This document shows, one piece after another, positions 23,688 through 30,747 of a stretch of DNA of 32,767 bases; the first letter of the stretch is position 1; each line of letters starts with the position of its first letter. Source of the DNA: JAGNZR01 sp051659505 (GTDB taxonomy: Bacteria; Fusobacteriota; Fusobacteriia; Fusobacteriales; Fusobacteriaceae); contig JBOFOQ010000068.1 in the NCBI GenBank assembly GCA_051659505.1, positions 1 through 32,767 on the forward strand, in the 5' to 3' direction. Made by a program: the position numbers and the translations under genes. Under the pieces are notes generated by a model, which was given only the letters and a program-made list of their open reading frames with translations, had not been told where the DNA came from and did no database searches.

Positions 23688-23795
23688 AAGAAATCAACAA
23701 AATTCTGTCCTCATTGTGGAAAAGAAAATATCTAAATTGTATAAAAAATATAGGGCGTAGATTTAGCTCACGAAAATAATGAAGAGGATTTATGA
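23688..23795 (+). pseudogene. Possible remnant of a zinc-ribbon gene
   Basis: One frame reads KKSTKFCPHCGKENI then stop, and after two more stops GVDLAHENNEEDL, stop. CPHCGKEN is a common start of small zinc-ribbon membrane proteins. There is no start codon or ribosome-binding site. An extended -10 (TG-C-TATAAT, 23677-23685) lies just upstream. It could be a decayed gene end or chance; the second half is not recognised. Confidence 0.3.
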
Positions 23796-23802
23796 AAAAA
23801 TC

Positions 23803-23831
23803 TTGTAATATAAACAAATAAATGATAATAT
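23803..23831 (+). promoter_or_regulatory. Probable promoter of the tyrS leader
   Basis: TTGTAA (23803-23808), a 17-base spacer and TAATAT (23826-23831) with TG at 23823-23824 form an extended -10 promoter. The predicted start, near 23838, is 25 bases before the leader ORF. A second candidate, TGCTATAAT at 23677-23685, would give a longer leader. Which is used is not known. Confidence 0.5.
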
Positions 23832-23862
23832 AAATATACAAGTTTCTTAAAGGAGGGCTATT

Positions 23863-23934
23863 TTGGAGATAAAAAAAGCAAATAAATCTGCATTACTATA
23901 TTACTATTATTATTCAAATAGCGATTTGTATTAA
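23863..23934 (+). CDS. Tyrosine-rich leader peptide of tyrS
   Basis: A 23-codon ORF starts at TTG 23863, 5 bases after a strong ribosome-binding site AAAGGAGGG (23849-23857). It reads MEIKKANKSALL, then five tyrosines in a row (TAT TAC TAT TAT TAT, 23899-23913), then SNSDLY and TAA. Six of 23 residues are Tyr. It lies 155 bases before tyrosyl-tRNA synthetase and is followed by exclusive hairpins and a terminator. This is the classic form of an attenuation leader peptide whose ribosome stalls when charged tRNA-Tyr is scarce. The peptide itself probably has no function. I know of no named gene for it. Confidence 0.85.
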   Translation: MEIKKANKSALLYYYYYSNSDLY

Positions 23935-24044
23935 TTCTAAAAGGAATTTTTATACAAATCTATTTTATATTTATAAAATAAAAAGAGATTTGTATGGTAT
24001 AAAGTTATTATTTTAAACCTACATAATTTGTAGGTTTTTTTTTT
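23923..24044 (+). promoter_or_regulatory. tyrS transcription attenuator with five pairing segments and intrinsic terminator
   Basis: Segment A (GATTTGTAT, 23923-23931, the last three leader codons) pairs perfectly with B (ATACAAATC, 23952-23960). B also pairs perfectly with C (GATTTGTAT, 23987-23995), over a nested 23961-23980 hairpin. C (23991-23998) can pair with D (24017-24023) with one bulge, extended by 24000-24003/24012-24015. D (24015-24023) pairs with E (24029-24037) as a 9-bp terminator stem ending in ten T (24035-24044). Proposed logic: ribosome at the leader stop covers A, so B:C forms and the D:E terminator works. A ribosome stalled at the Tyr run leaves A free, so A:B forms, C captures D, and tyrS is read. 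Confidence 0.82.
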
Positions 24045-24089
24045 AGGATAAAAAAGATTTAAAAAGCAAATATTAAAATTGGAGGAAGT

Positions 24090-25310
24090 ATGGAAAATGT
24101 ATTGGATATATTAAAAGATAGAGGTTATATAAAGCAATTTACTCATGAAGAGGAGACAAAAGAGTTATTGGAAAAAGAAAAAATAACTTTTTATATCGGT
24201 TTTGATCCCACAGCAGATAGCTTACACGTAGGACATTTTATAGCTATGATGTTCATGTCACACATGCAAAGAGCAGGACATAGACCTATTGCACTAATAG
24301 GTGGTGGAACTGCTATGATAGGGGACCCTTCTGGAAGAACTGATATGAGAAATATGATGACAAAAGAAACGATAGTAGAAAATGTTGCAGGAATAAAAAA
24401 ACAAATGGAAAGATTCATAGATTTTTCTGATGACAAAGCTATATTGGCAAATAATGCTGACTGGTTACTAAATTTAAATTATGTTGAGTTTATAAGAGAT
24501 ATAGGAGTTCATTTTTCAGTAAATAGGATGTTAGCTGCAGAATGTTTTAAATCAAGAATGGAAAGTGGACTTTCATTTCTTGAATTTAATTACATGTTAA
24601 TGCAAGGCTATGACTTTTTAGTGCTTAATCAAAAATATAATTGTAAAATGCAGTTAGGTGGAGATGATCAATGGTCAAACATGATAGGTGGTGTTGACTT
24701 AATAAGAAAAAAAGAAAAAAAACCAGCCTTTGCAATGACATGTAGTCTTTTAACAAATAGTGAAGGTCAAAAGATGGGGAAAACTGCTAAAGGAGCATTG
24801 TGGCTAGATCCGGAAAAAACAACACCTTATAATTTTTATCAATATTGGAGAAATGTAACGGATTCTGATGTGGAAAGATGTTTGTCACTTTTAACATATA
24901 TTCCAATGGAAGAAGTGAAAAAACTTTCAGCACTAGAAGGTGCTGAAATAAATAAGGCAAAAGCTATACTAGCTTATGAAGTTACAAAAATTGTTCATGG
25001 TGAAAAATCAGCAGAAGAGGCAAAGCACGCGACAGAATCTCTTTTTGGTTCTGGGGAAGATATGAGTAATGTACCAAAGCTTGAGTTAAAAAAAGATGAA
25101 ATAGGAAAAGAAATTGTTACCCTTCTTGTGGAAGCAGGAGTATTAAAAACAACTAGTGAGGGAAGAAGACTTGTTCAGCAAGGAGGATTATATATTGGTG
25201 AAAATAAAGTTTTGTCACACAATACTCCTATTACCGAAGAGTTATTTGAAAATAATCAATTACTTATAAGAACAGGAAAGAAAAAATACTATAATATTGT
25301 TTTAATTTAG
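24090..25310 (+). CDS. tyrS: Tyrosyl-tRNA synthetase
   Basis: The 406-residue class I synthetase charges tRNA-Tyr with tyrosine. The HIGH motif is HVGH (46-49) and the KMSKS-type motif is KMGKT (228-232). The tyrosine pocket carries YIGFDPTADSLH near residue 35 and MQGYDFLVL (171-179) with QLGGDDQW (188-195). A C-terminal S4-like RNA-binding domain is at about 340-406 (TSEGRRLVQQGGLYIGENKV). GGAGG is 7 bases before the ATG. It follows a tyrosine leader peptide and attenuator, which implies induction when charged tRNA-Tyr is low. A GNAT-like gene starts 3 bases after its stop. Confidence 0.97.
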   Translation: MENVLDILKDRGYIKQFTHEEETKELLEKEKITFYIGFDPTADSLHVGHFIAMMFMSHMQRAGHRPIALIGGGTAMIGDPSGRTDMRNMMTKETIVENVAGIKKQMERFIDFSDDKAILANNADWLLNLNYVEFIRDIGVHFSVNRMLAAECFKSRMESGLSFLEFNYMLMQGYDFLVLNQKYNCKMQLGGDDQWSNMIGGVDLIRKKEKKPAFAMTCSLLTNSEGQKMGKTAKGALWLDPEKTTPYNFYQYWRNVTDSDVERCLSLLTYIPMEEVKKLSALEGAEINKAKAILAYEVTKIVHGEKSAEEAKHATESLFGSGEDMSNVPKLELKKDEIGKEIVTLLVEAGVLKTTSEGRRLVQQGGLYIGENKVLSHNTPITEELFENNQLLIRTGKKKYYNIVLI

Positions 25311-25312
25311 TA

Positions 25313-25801
25313 ATGGTGACTACTTTGAAAGATTTTATAATAAGAGACATGTTAGAAGAAGATATTCCTAAAATATATGAAGCTATAAATTTAAAATATG
25401 TAGAAAAATATTGTGATAAGGAATGTGAACAAAAGGCTCAGTGGTTAGCTTATAAAAAATGGTATTACTTTATAATGAATTCATCCTATTTTTTTATGTA
25501 TATTGTTACGAATAATGAAAATCAATTTTTAGGAAATGTAAAGTTTGAAATTCATAGTAAAAGAGCAATATTAGAAATATATTTAATTGAAAAAATAAGA
25601 GGAAGAAATTATTCTCCCTTAATAATTGAGGAGAGTATTTTAAGAATTAAAGAGAAGTTTTCTATAAATAAAATAGAAGCTTACATAATAAAAGAAAATT
25701 CAAAATCTAAATATATATTTAAAAAATTAGATTTTAAATTTGTAAAAATTACAAATTATAATGGTGTAAAACATGATTTATACGTAAAAAAGAATATTTA
25801 A
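25313..25801 (+). CDS. GNAT-like N-acetyltransferase (weak match)
   Basis: The 162-residue product starts FIIRDMLEEDIPKIYEAIN, the usual first strand and helix of GNAT enzymes. It has a mid region NQFLGNVKFEIHSKRAILEIYL, a glycine/arginine acceptor-like loop EKIRGRNYSPLIIEESI, and a C-terminal IEAYIIKENSKSKYIFKKLDFKFV that resembles the motif B end. The acetyl-CoA loop is not the perfect R/QxxGxG/A form, so activity and substrate are uncertain. The ATG is 2 bases after the tyrS stop, so it is probably translated by coupling and shares the tyrosine attenuator. A terminator follows. Confidence 0.65.
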   Translation: MVTTLKDFIIRDMLEEDIPKIYEAINLKYVEKYCDKECEQKAQWLAYKKWYYFIMNSSYFFMYIVTNNENQFLGNVKFEIHSKRAILEIYLIEKIRGRNYSPLIIEESILRIKEKFSINKIEAYIIKENSKSKYIFKKLDFKFVKITNYNGVKHDLYVKKNI

Positions 25802-25813
25802 AGAGTTTAAAAT

Positions 25814-25861
25814 AAAAAAGAGTAAGTTATTATTTGAAAAAATTATAATTTACTCTTTTTT
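25814..25861 (+). terminator. Intrinsic terminator of the tyrS transcript
   Basis: AAAAAAGAGTAA (25814-25825) pairs with TTACTCTTTTTT (from 25850), with a large AT-rich loop that can fold further. The arm runs into the T tract. Confidence 0.8.
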
Positions 25862-25881
25862 ATGAATGTTTTACTTGAATG

Positions 25882-25921
25882 TGTTATACTGTATTAGTAC
25901 TAAATTTGTGACTAGTATAAT
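25882..25921 (+). promoter_or_regulatory. Probable nth promoter region
   Basis: Two -10 candidates are seen: extended TG-T-TATACT (25882-25890) and perfect TATAAT (25916-25921), which is 17 bases before nth. Neither has a good -35. Confidence 0.4.
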
Positions 25922-25938
25922 TATAAAGAGGGGTAAAT

Positions 25939-26580
25939 ATGACAAAAAAGCAGAGAATAATTAGTATAATAGAAATATTAAATGAAAAATTTGGACATCC
26001 AGATTGTGCACTAAACTATAGTACTCCTTTTGAACTTTTAATAGCAGTTATATTATCTGCTCAATGTACAGATGTAAGAGTTAATATAGTGACGAAAGAG
26101 ATGTTCAAAATAGTAAATACCCCTAAAGGTTTTAGCGAGATGAGTATAGAAAAAATAGAAGAATTAGTTAAAAGTACAGGTTTTTATAGAAATAAAGCAA
26201 AAAATATAAAACTTTGTAGTGAACAGCTACTTACTAGTTTTGATGGAGAAGTACCACAAGGTATGGAGGAACTGACATCTTTAGCAGGAGTAGGGAGAAA
26301 AACAGCAAATGTGGTTAGAGGGGAAATATGGGGGTTAGCTTCAGGAATAACTGTGGATACTCATGTAAGAAGACTAACTAACTTAATTGGAGTGGTAAAT
26401 GAACAGGACCCAATTAAAATAGAAAAAAAATTAATGCTCATCGTACCTTTAAAATATTGGATAGATTTTTCACATTACTTAATATTGCAAGGAAGGGATA
26501 AATGTATAGCAAGAAGACCAAAATGTATGGAGTGCGAGATAAAGAAAATGTGTAAATATTGGGAAAAAAATAATTCTTGA
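25939..26580 (+). CDS. nth: Endonuclease III (DNA glycosylase/AP lyase)
   Basis: The 213-residue enzyme removes oxidised pyrimidines. The helix-hairpin-helix is at LTSLAGVGRKTANVVRG (about 112-128) with catalytic K121. The catalytic aspartate is D140 in VDTHVRRL. The C terminus has the 4Fe-4S pattern C189-X6-C196-X2-C199-X5-C205. The start ATG follows AGAGGGG. It sits just before nifS and nifU, so an Fe-S enzyme and Fe-S assembly genes are neighbours, though nifS has its own promoter overlapping the nth stop. Confidence 0.97.
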   Translation: MTKKQRIISIIEILNEKFGHPDCALNYSTPFELLIAVILSAQCTDVRVNIVTKEMFKIVNTPKGFSEMSIEKIEELVKSTGFYRNKAKNIKLCSEQLLTSFDGEVPQGMEELTSLAGVGRKTANVVRGEIWGLASGITVDTHVRRLTNLIGVVNEQDPIKIEKKLMLIVPLKYWIDFSHYLILQGRDKCIARRPKCMECEIKKMCKYWEKNNS

Positions 26581-26605
26581 CACTAAGGATAAAGAATGGT
26601 ATAAA
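26577..26605 (+). promoter_or_regulatory. Promoter of nifS-nifU, overlapping the nth stop codon
   Basis: TTGACA (26577-26582) includes the nth stop TGA. A 17-base spacer leads to TATAAA (26600-26605), with TG at 26597-26598, an extended -10. It is a near-consensus promoter that starts 81 bases before nifS. Confidence 0.78.
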
Positions 26606-26686
26606 CATAGTATAACTAATTAAAATATAATCAATATTTAAATGATAAATGAAGATAATGATAAATAATTTCAGGAGATGAAAAAA

Positions 26687-27859
26687 ATGAGAGTTTATCT
26701 AGATAATAATGCAACAACAAAATTAGATAAAGATGTTTTAGAAGCTATGCTTCCATACATGACAGAAATTTACGGGAATGCATCAAGTTTACATAGCTTT
26801 GGAAGAGAAGCTACAAATGGAATGGATGAATCAAGAGAAAAAATAGCAACAATACTAAAAGTGAGTCCTAAAGAAATAATTTTTACAGGTTCAGGAGTAG
26901 AAGGGGACAATTTAGCAATAAGAGGGATAGCAAGAGCCTATAAAAATAGAGGTAAACACATAATTGCAAGTTCGATTGAGCATCCTGGAGTAAAAGAAAC
27001 ATTAAATGATTTAAAAAATGAAGGGTTCGAAATAACTTTTTTACCTGTTGATGAGAATGGAGTAGTTTCACTAAAAGCATTAAAAGAAAGTATAAGAGAA
27101 GAAACTATACTTATTTCAATAATGCATGCAAACAATGAAGTTGGAACAATTCAACCAGTTGAAGAAATAGGAAAAATAGCAAAAGAAAATAGAATAATAT
27201 TTCATATGGACGCAGTGCAAAGTGCGGGAAAAATACCTTTAAATCCTGTAGAAATAGGAGCAGATATTGTAGTGTTTTCAGCTCATAAATTTCATGGACC
27301 AAAGGGAATTGCAGCTATGTATGTAAGAAATGGTGTACGATTAGGGAAATTGATTACTGGTGGTGGACAAGAAGGAAAGTTAAGACCTGGAACATCAAAT
27401 GTAGCAGGTATGGTAGGTATGGCAAAGGCACTAGAAAAAGCAGTTAATAATATGGAAGAGAATATAAAAAAAGAATCAGAGTTAAGAGATTACTTTGAAA
27501 AACAACTTTTAGAGCAACTGTCTGAAATTGTAATAAATGCCAAAAATGCAAAAAGACTTCCAGGAACATCTAGTATTCAGTTTAGGTATTTAGAAGGAGA
27601 ATCTATTTTGCTAACACTAAACCATAAAGGGATAGCTGTTAGTTCAGGTTCTGCATGTTCTTCAGATGATCTTCAAGCATCTCATGTATTACTTGCAATG
27701 GGAATTCCTATTGAATTTGCACATGGAACAATAAGATTTAGTTTAGGTAATGAAACAACAAAAGAAGAGATAGATTATACTGTTGAATCAGTTGTTGAAA
27801 TGGTAAATAAATTAAGGGTTATATCTCCTTTATGGGGAGAGTTTGTAGATAAGAGATAG
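26687..27859 (+). CDS. nifS: Cysteine desulfurase (NifS/IscS family)
   Basis: The 390-residue PLP enzyme takes sulfur from cysteine for Fe-S clusters. It begins MRVYLDNNATTKLDKDVLEA. The PLP lysine is K201 in SAHKFHGPKG, H98 in SSIEHPGV stacks on PLP, and the persulfide cysteine is C324 in SSGSACSS. The SGSACSS loop and its length resemble the NifS-type group. An earlier ATG at 26678 is too close to AGGAGA; the ATG at 26687 has proper spacing and is preferred. nifU follows 46 bases after the stop, so the two form an operon. Confidence 0.95.
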   Translation: MRVYLDNNATTKLDKDVLEAMLPYMTEIYGNASSLHSFGREATNGMDESREKIATILKVSPKEIIFTGSGVEGDNLAIRGIARAYKNRGKHIIASSIEHPGVKETLNDLKNEGFEITFLPVDENGVVSLKALKESIREETILISIMHANNEVGTIQPVEEIGKIAKENRIIFHMDAVQSAGKIPLNPVEIGADIVVFSAHKFHGPKGIAAMYVRNGVRLGKLITGGGQEGKLRPGTSNVAGMVGMAKALEKAVNNMEENIKKESELRDYFEKQLLEQLSEIVINAKNAKRLPGTSSIQFRYLEGESILLTLNHKGIAVSSGSACSSDDLQASHVLLAMGIPIEFAHGTIRFSLGNETTKEEIDYTVESVVEMVNKLRVISPLWGEFVDKR

Positions 27860-27905
27860 TGGTGTTAATCTTTTAAAGATAATAGAAAAGTATAAGGAGA
27901 AAATT

Positions 27906-28289
27906 ATGCAATATACAGAAAAAGTTATGGATCATTTTATGGCACCTAGAAATGTAGGGGTAATGGAAAATCCAGATGGTTACGGAAAAGTAGGGAATCC
28001 AACTTGTGGGGATATAATGGAAATTTATATCAAAGTTGAAAATGACATAATTATTGATGTGAAATTTAGGACTTTTGGCTGTGCTTCAGCAATAGCTTCA
28101 TCTTCAGTTTCAACAGAATTAGTACTAGGAAAAACAGTTCAAGAAGCTCTTTTGATTACAAATAAAGCTGTAGTAAAAGAATTGGGAGAGTTACCACCTA
28201 TAAAAATGCATTGCTCAGTTTTAGCTGAAGAAGCTATTAAATTAGCTGTTGAAGATTATTTATCTAAAAAACTGAAAAATAAAAAGTAA
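27906..28289 (+). CDS. nifU: Iron-sulfur cluster scaffold (IscU/NifU N-terminal type)
   Basis: The 127-residue product has the three scaffold cysteines: C34 in NPTCGD, C59 in FGCASA and C103 in HCSVLAEEA, with D36 that makes clusters labile. The opening KVMDHFMAPRNVG is typical of IscU-like scaffolds. It is short, without the extra domains of full NifU. It receives sulfur from the NifS made just upstream. AAGGAG precedes the ATG. No iscR, hscA or fdx is nearby, so this is the two-gene version seen in many anaerobes. Confidence 0.94.
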   Translation: MQYTEKVMDHFMAPRNVGVMENPDGYGKVGNPTCGDIMEIYIKVENDIIIDVKFRTFGCASAIASSSVSTELVLGKTVQEALLITNKAVVKELGELPPIKMHCSVLAEEAIKLAVEDYLSKKLKNKK

Positions 28290-28290
28290 C

Positions 28291-28319
28291 TAGATAAAAA
28301 TTAATATATAATATATAAT
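28291..28319 (+). promoter_or_regulatory. Possible dacA promoter, upstream of the nifU hairpin
   Basis: TAGATA (28291-28296, 4 of 6), a 17-base spacer and TATAAT (28314-28319) give a predicted start near 28326, at the first arm of the following hairpin. A second TATAAT is at 28307-28312. No promoter is seen between that hairpin and dacA. Confidence 0.4.
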
Positions 28320-28323
28320 GTAG

Positions 28324-28364
28324 GTGTTATTTTAACAGAAATGTAAAATAACACTTATTTTTTT
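28324..28364 (+). terminator. Hairpin with T tract after nifU
   Basis: GTGTTATTTTA (28324-28334) pairs perfectly with TAAAATAACAC (28344-28354), 11 bp, followed by TTATTTTTTT. It is a good terminator for nifS-nifU. If dacA starts upstream of it, it would be in the dacA leader instead. Confidence 0.85.
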
Positions 28365-28395
28365 ATCATAAATAATTTGGGGGATGTAGATAATA

Positions 28396-29553
28396 ATGAA
28401 AAGAATATTAGTTGTAATGCTTTTGGTGACAATTTCTGTGGAAGTTTTTTCTGCGAAAAAAAATGTAAGTAGAAAAAAAACAGTAGCCGAGAAACAAGAG
28501 AAAGTGCTTGCTCCTGAGTATAAATCTTATATTGTTGGAGATTCAAAAGGAAATATATATATGTCTGAAAATGAAAAAGAGATGTTGCCTTTGGCTTCTA
28601 CAACAAAAGTAATGACAATGATTGTTACTTTTGACGCAATTTCTAAAGGAAAAGTTTCTTTAAATGATGATATAGTGATAAGTCCAGAAGCAACAAGTGT
28701 TAAAGGAACTACAATTCCTTTAAAAGCAGGAGATACTTTCAAACTTAGTGAGCTTATAAAAGCGGCAGCTATCCAATCTGCTAATAATGCATCTTACGCA
28801 ATTGCAGAACATGTAGGGCAAGGTCGTGATAACTTTATTAAGTTAATGAATGAAAAAGCTAAATCATTAGGATTGGAAAATCAAGTTGAATACCATACTC
28901 CTTCTGGACTCCCACCTCATATGACAAAAAGAAAAATGGATAAAGGAACAGCCTACGCTATGTATAAAATTATGTTAGAGGCGAATAAATATCCAGAATA
29001 TGTTAAGATTGCAGGAATGAAATCTTTAAAAATAAAAGAGGAAAAAATTTCACTAAAAAACAATAATAAATTATTGGGAAAAAAAGGGATATTTGGACTA
29101 AAAACAGGATACCATGTAAAGGCGGGGTTCAATATTTTAGTGATGAATGAAAATGAGGATATAGATGCTTTTTATGTACTTTTAGGCGGGAGAAGTGCAG
29201 CTATAAGAGATAGAAAAGTATTGGAATTAGATGAAGTTTTTCATACTAATTTTGTATATAAGAAAATAATAAACGAAGAAAAATCATTGGCTAGTGTAAC
29301 GGTGAAAAAAGGACTACAGCCAAATATAGAGCTTTATCCAGATAGAAATTATGAGCATATAATAAAGAGTAATGATAAAGTTAATATAGTATTGGAAAGA
29401 GTAAAAGAATTAGAAGCTCCAGTTTTAAAAAATATGGATTTTGGAAATTATAAAGTCATAATAAATGGGGAAGAAATACTAACAGGGAAATTAGTAGTAA
29501 AAAATTCAGTAGAAAAAAAAGGGATAATTGATAAAATTAGTGAAATTATTTAA
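28396..29553 (+). CDS. dacA: D-alanyl-D-alanine carboxypeptidase (PBP5/6 family)
   Basis: The 385-residue protein trims the terminal D-Ala from peptidoglycan stem peptides in the periplasm. The signal peptide is MKRILVVMLLVTISVEVFSA. The penicillin-binding motifs are S68TTK71, S128AN130 and K236TG238. A C-terminal PBP5-type beta domain (about 280-375) ends in a short amphipathic helix, KGIIDKISEII, which may hold it to the membrane. The start is ATG 28396 after GGGGGAT. It is followed 26 bases later by surface-polymer genes that could share its transcript. Confidence 0.95.
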   Translation: MKRILVVMLLVTISVEVFSAKKNVSRKKTVAEKQEKVLAPEYKSYIVGDSKGNIYMSENEKEMLPLASTTKVMTMIVTFDAISKGKVSLNDDIVISPEATSVKGTTIPLKAGDTFKLSELIKAAAIQSANNASYAIAEHVGQGRDNFIKLMNEKAKSLGLENQVEYHTPSGLPPHMTKRKMDKGTAYAMYKIMLEANKYPEYVKIAGMKSLKIKEEKISLKNNNKLLGKKGIFGLKTGYHVKAGFNILVMNENEDIDAFYVLLGGRSAAIRDRKVLELDEVFHTNFVYKKIINEEKSLASVTVKKGLQPNIELYPDRNYEHIIKSNDKVNIVLERVKELEAPVLKNMDFGNYKVIINGEEILTGKLVVKNSVEKKGIIDKISEII

Positions 29554-29579
29554 AAAATAAAAAAGAGGTATACATATTG

Positions 29580-30719
29580 ATGAGAGAAATTTTTTATTTT
29601 ATAGTTTATAAAGTATTTTATAAGTTATTTTGGATATTGCCTATAAAAAAAAATAGAGTACTATTTAGCTCATATTTTGGTAAGAAATATAGTGATAATC
29701 CCAAATTTATATATGAAGAATTAATAAAAAATAGAGATGACTTAGATATTGTATGGGTTTTAAATAATAAAGTAGAAGAATTACAAGGGCATAAAACAAA
29801 GATAGTAAGTGAAAAAAATTGGAAGTTTTTTTATTATCTTGCTACGTCTAAATACTGGATTGATAATTGTCATGGATATCATCTTAGAAAACCAAGATCA
29901 AAAACTATTTTGCTGCAAACGTGGCATGGAACACCTCTAAAAAAAATAGCTCAGAATATAGAAGGGGAAAAATATGAAAAAAGTAAAAGATGTTGGGAAT
30001 TAGAAAGCAGTTACTGGGATTATTTCTTATCACCGAATAAAAATCTAAATGATTTATTTTGCAAAGCATTTAAAATAAAAGAAGATATTATAATAAATAC
30101 TATGTATCCTAGAAATGAGTTTTTAATTCGTAATAATATTGATGAGATAGAGAAAAAAGTATTTAAGGAGCTAGGAATAAAAAAGGGGAAAAAAATAGTG
30201 TTGTATGCACCAACATTTAGAACAGGAGAAACTGAGTCCTATAAAGTGCACCTTGACATGAAAAAATTAGAGGAAGAATTCGGAGATAAATATATTTTTT
30301 TAATAAGACTACATCCTAATATAAAGAAATTAGAGTGCAAGAATATGAAAAAAGAGTTTGTAATAGATGCAACTAAATATAATGATATTCAAGAGTTGTA
30401 TTTAATTTCGGATATACTTATTACAGATTATTCATCAGTATTTTTTGATTATGCAATACTAGAGAAACCAATGATATTTTATCCTTATGATTATAAAGAG
30501 TATAAAGATGATGATAGAGGATTTTATTTTGAGTATAGTGAAATAGTTCCAGGCCCAATTGTGTATGATGAAGAAAATTTAAGAAAAGAACTAAAAAAAA
30601 TAGAGTGTAATATAAGTGATTTTCGAATTAAAATAGAAAGATTTAATGAAAAATATAATGATGCAAAAACTGATGAAACTAGCAAATATATATTAAAAAA
30701 AATAGGCTTGCTATCCTAA
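29580..30719 (+). CDS. CDP-glycerol glycerophosphotransferase-like enzyme (TagB/TagF family)
   Basis: The 379-residue product has the family signature TWHGTPLKKIA (about residue 114), YAPTFRTGE (a GT-B donor side) and the C-terminal LITDYSSVFFDYAILEKPMIF. These enzymes add glycerol phosphate from CDP-glycerol to a polymer at the inner membrane. Short hydrophobic segments at the N terminus (FYFIVYKVFYKLFWILPI) fit membrane attachment. An earlier TTG at 29577 is possible; the ATG is preferred. With the cytidylyltransferase at 32205 it implies that CDP-glycerol is made and used here. The acceptor, probably LPS or capsule glycan, is not known. Confidence 0.88.
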   Translation: MREIFYFIVYKVFYKLFWILPIKKNRVLFSSYFGKKYSDNPKFIYEELIKNRDDLDIVWVLNNKVEELQGHKTKIVSEKNWKFFYYLATSKYWIDNCHGYHLRKPRSKTILLQTWHGTPLKKIAQNIEGEKYEKSKRCWELESSYWDYFLSPNKNLNDLFCKAFKIKEDIIINTMYPRNEFLIRNNIDEIEKKVFKELGIKKGKKIVLYAPTFRTGETESYKVHLDMKKLEEEFGDKYIFLIRLHPNIKKLECKNMKKEFVIDATKYNDIQELYLISDILITDYSSVFFDYAILEKPMIFYPYDYKEYKDDDRGFYFEYSEIVPGPIVYDEENLRKELKKIECNISDFRIKIERFNEKYNDAKTDETSKYILKKIGLLS

Positions 30720-30747
30720 ATATGCTAGAAATAAAAAAGGAGAGATT

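Noticed and set aside
23638..23841. 67-residue minus-strand hydrophobic open frame
   Set aside because: Made of AT-rich sequence across a terminator and the remnant region; no ribosome-binding site.
23650..24089. T-box riboswitch before tyrS
   Set aside because: No T-box sequence of the TGGNACC type, no stem I specifier layout, and the terminator stem lacks the usual T-box antiterminator bulge. The translated Tyr run explains the region better.
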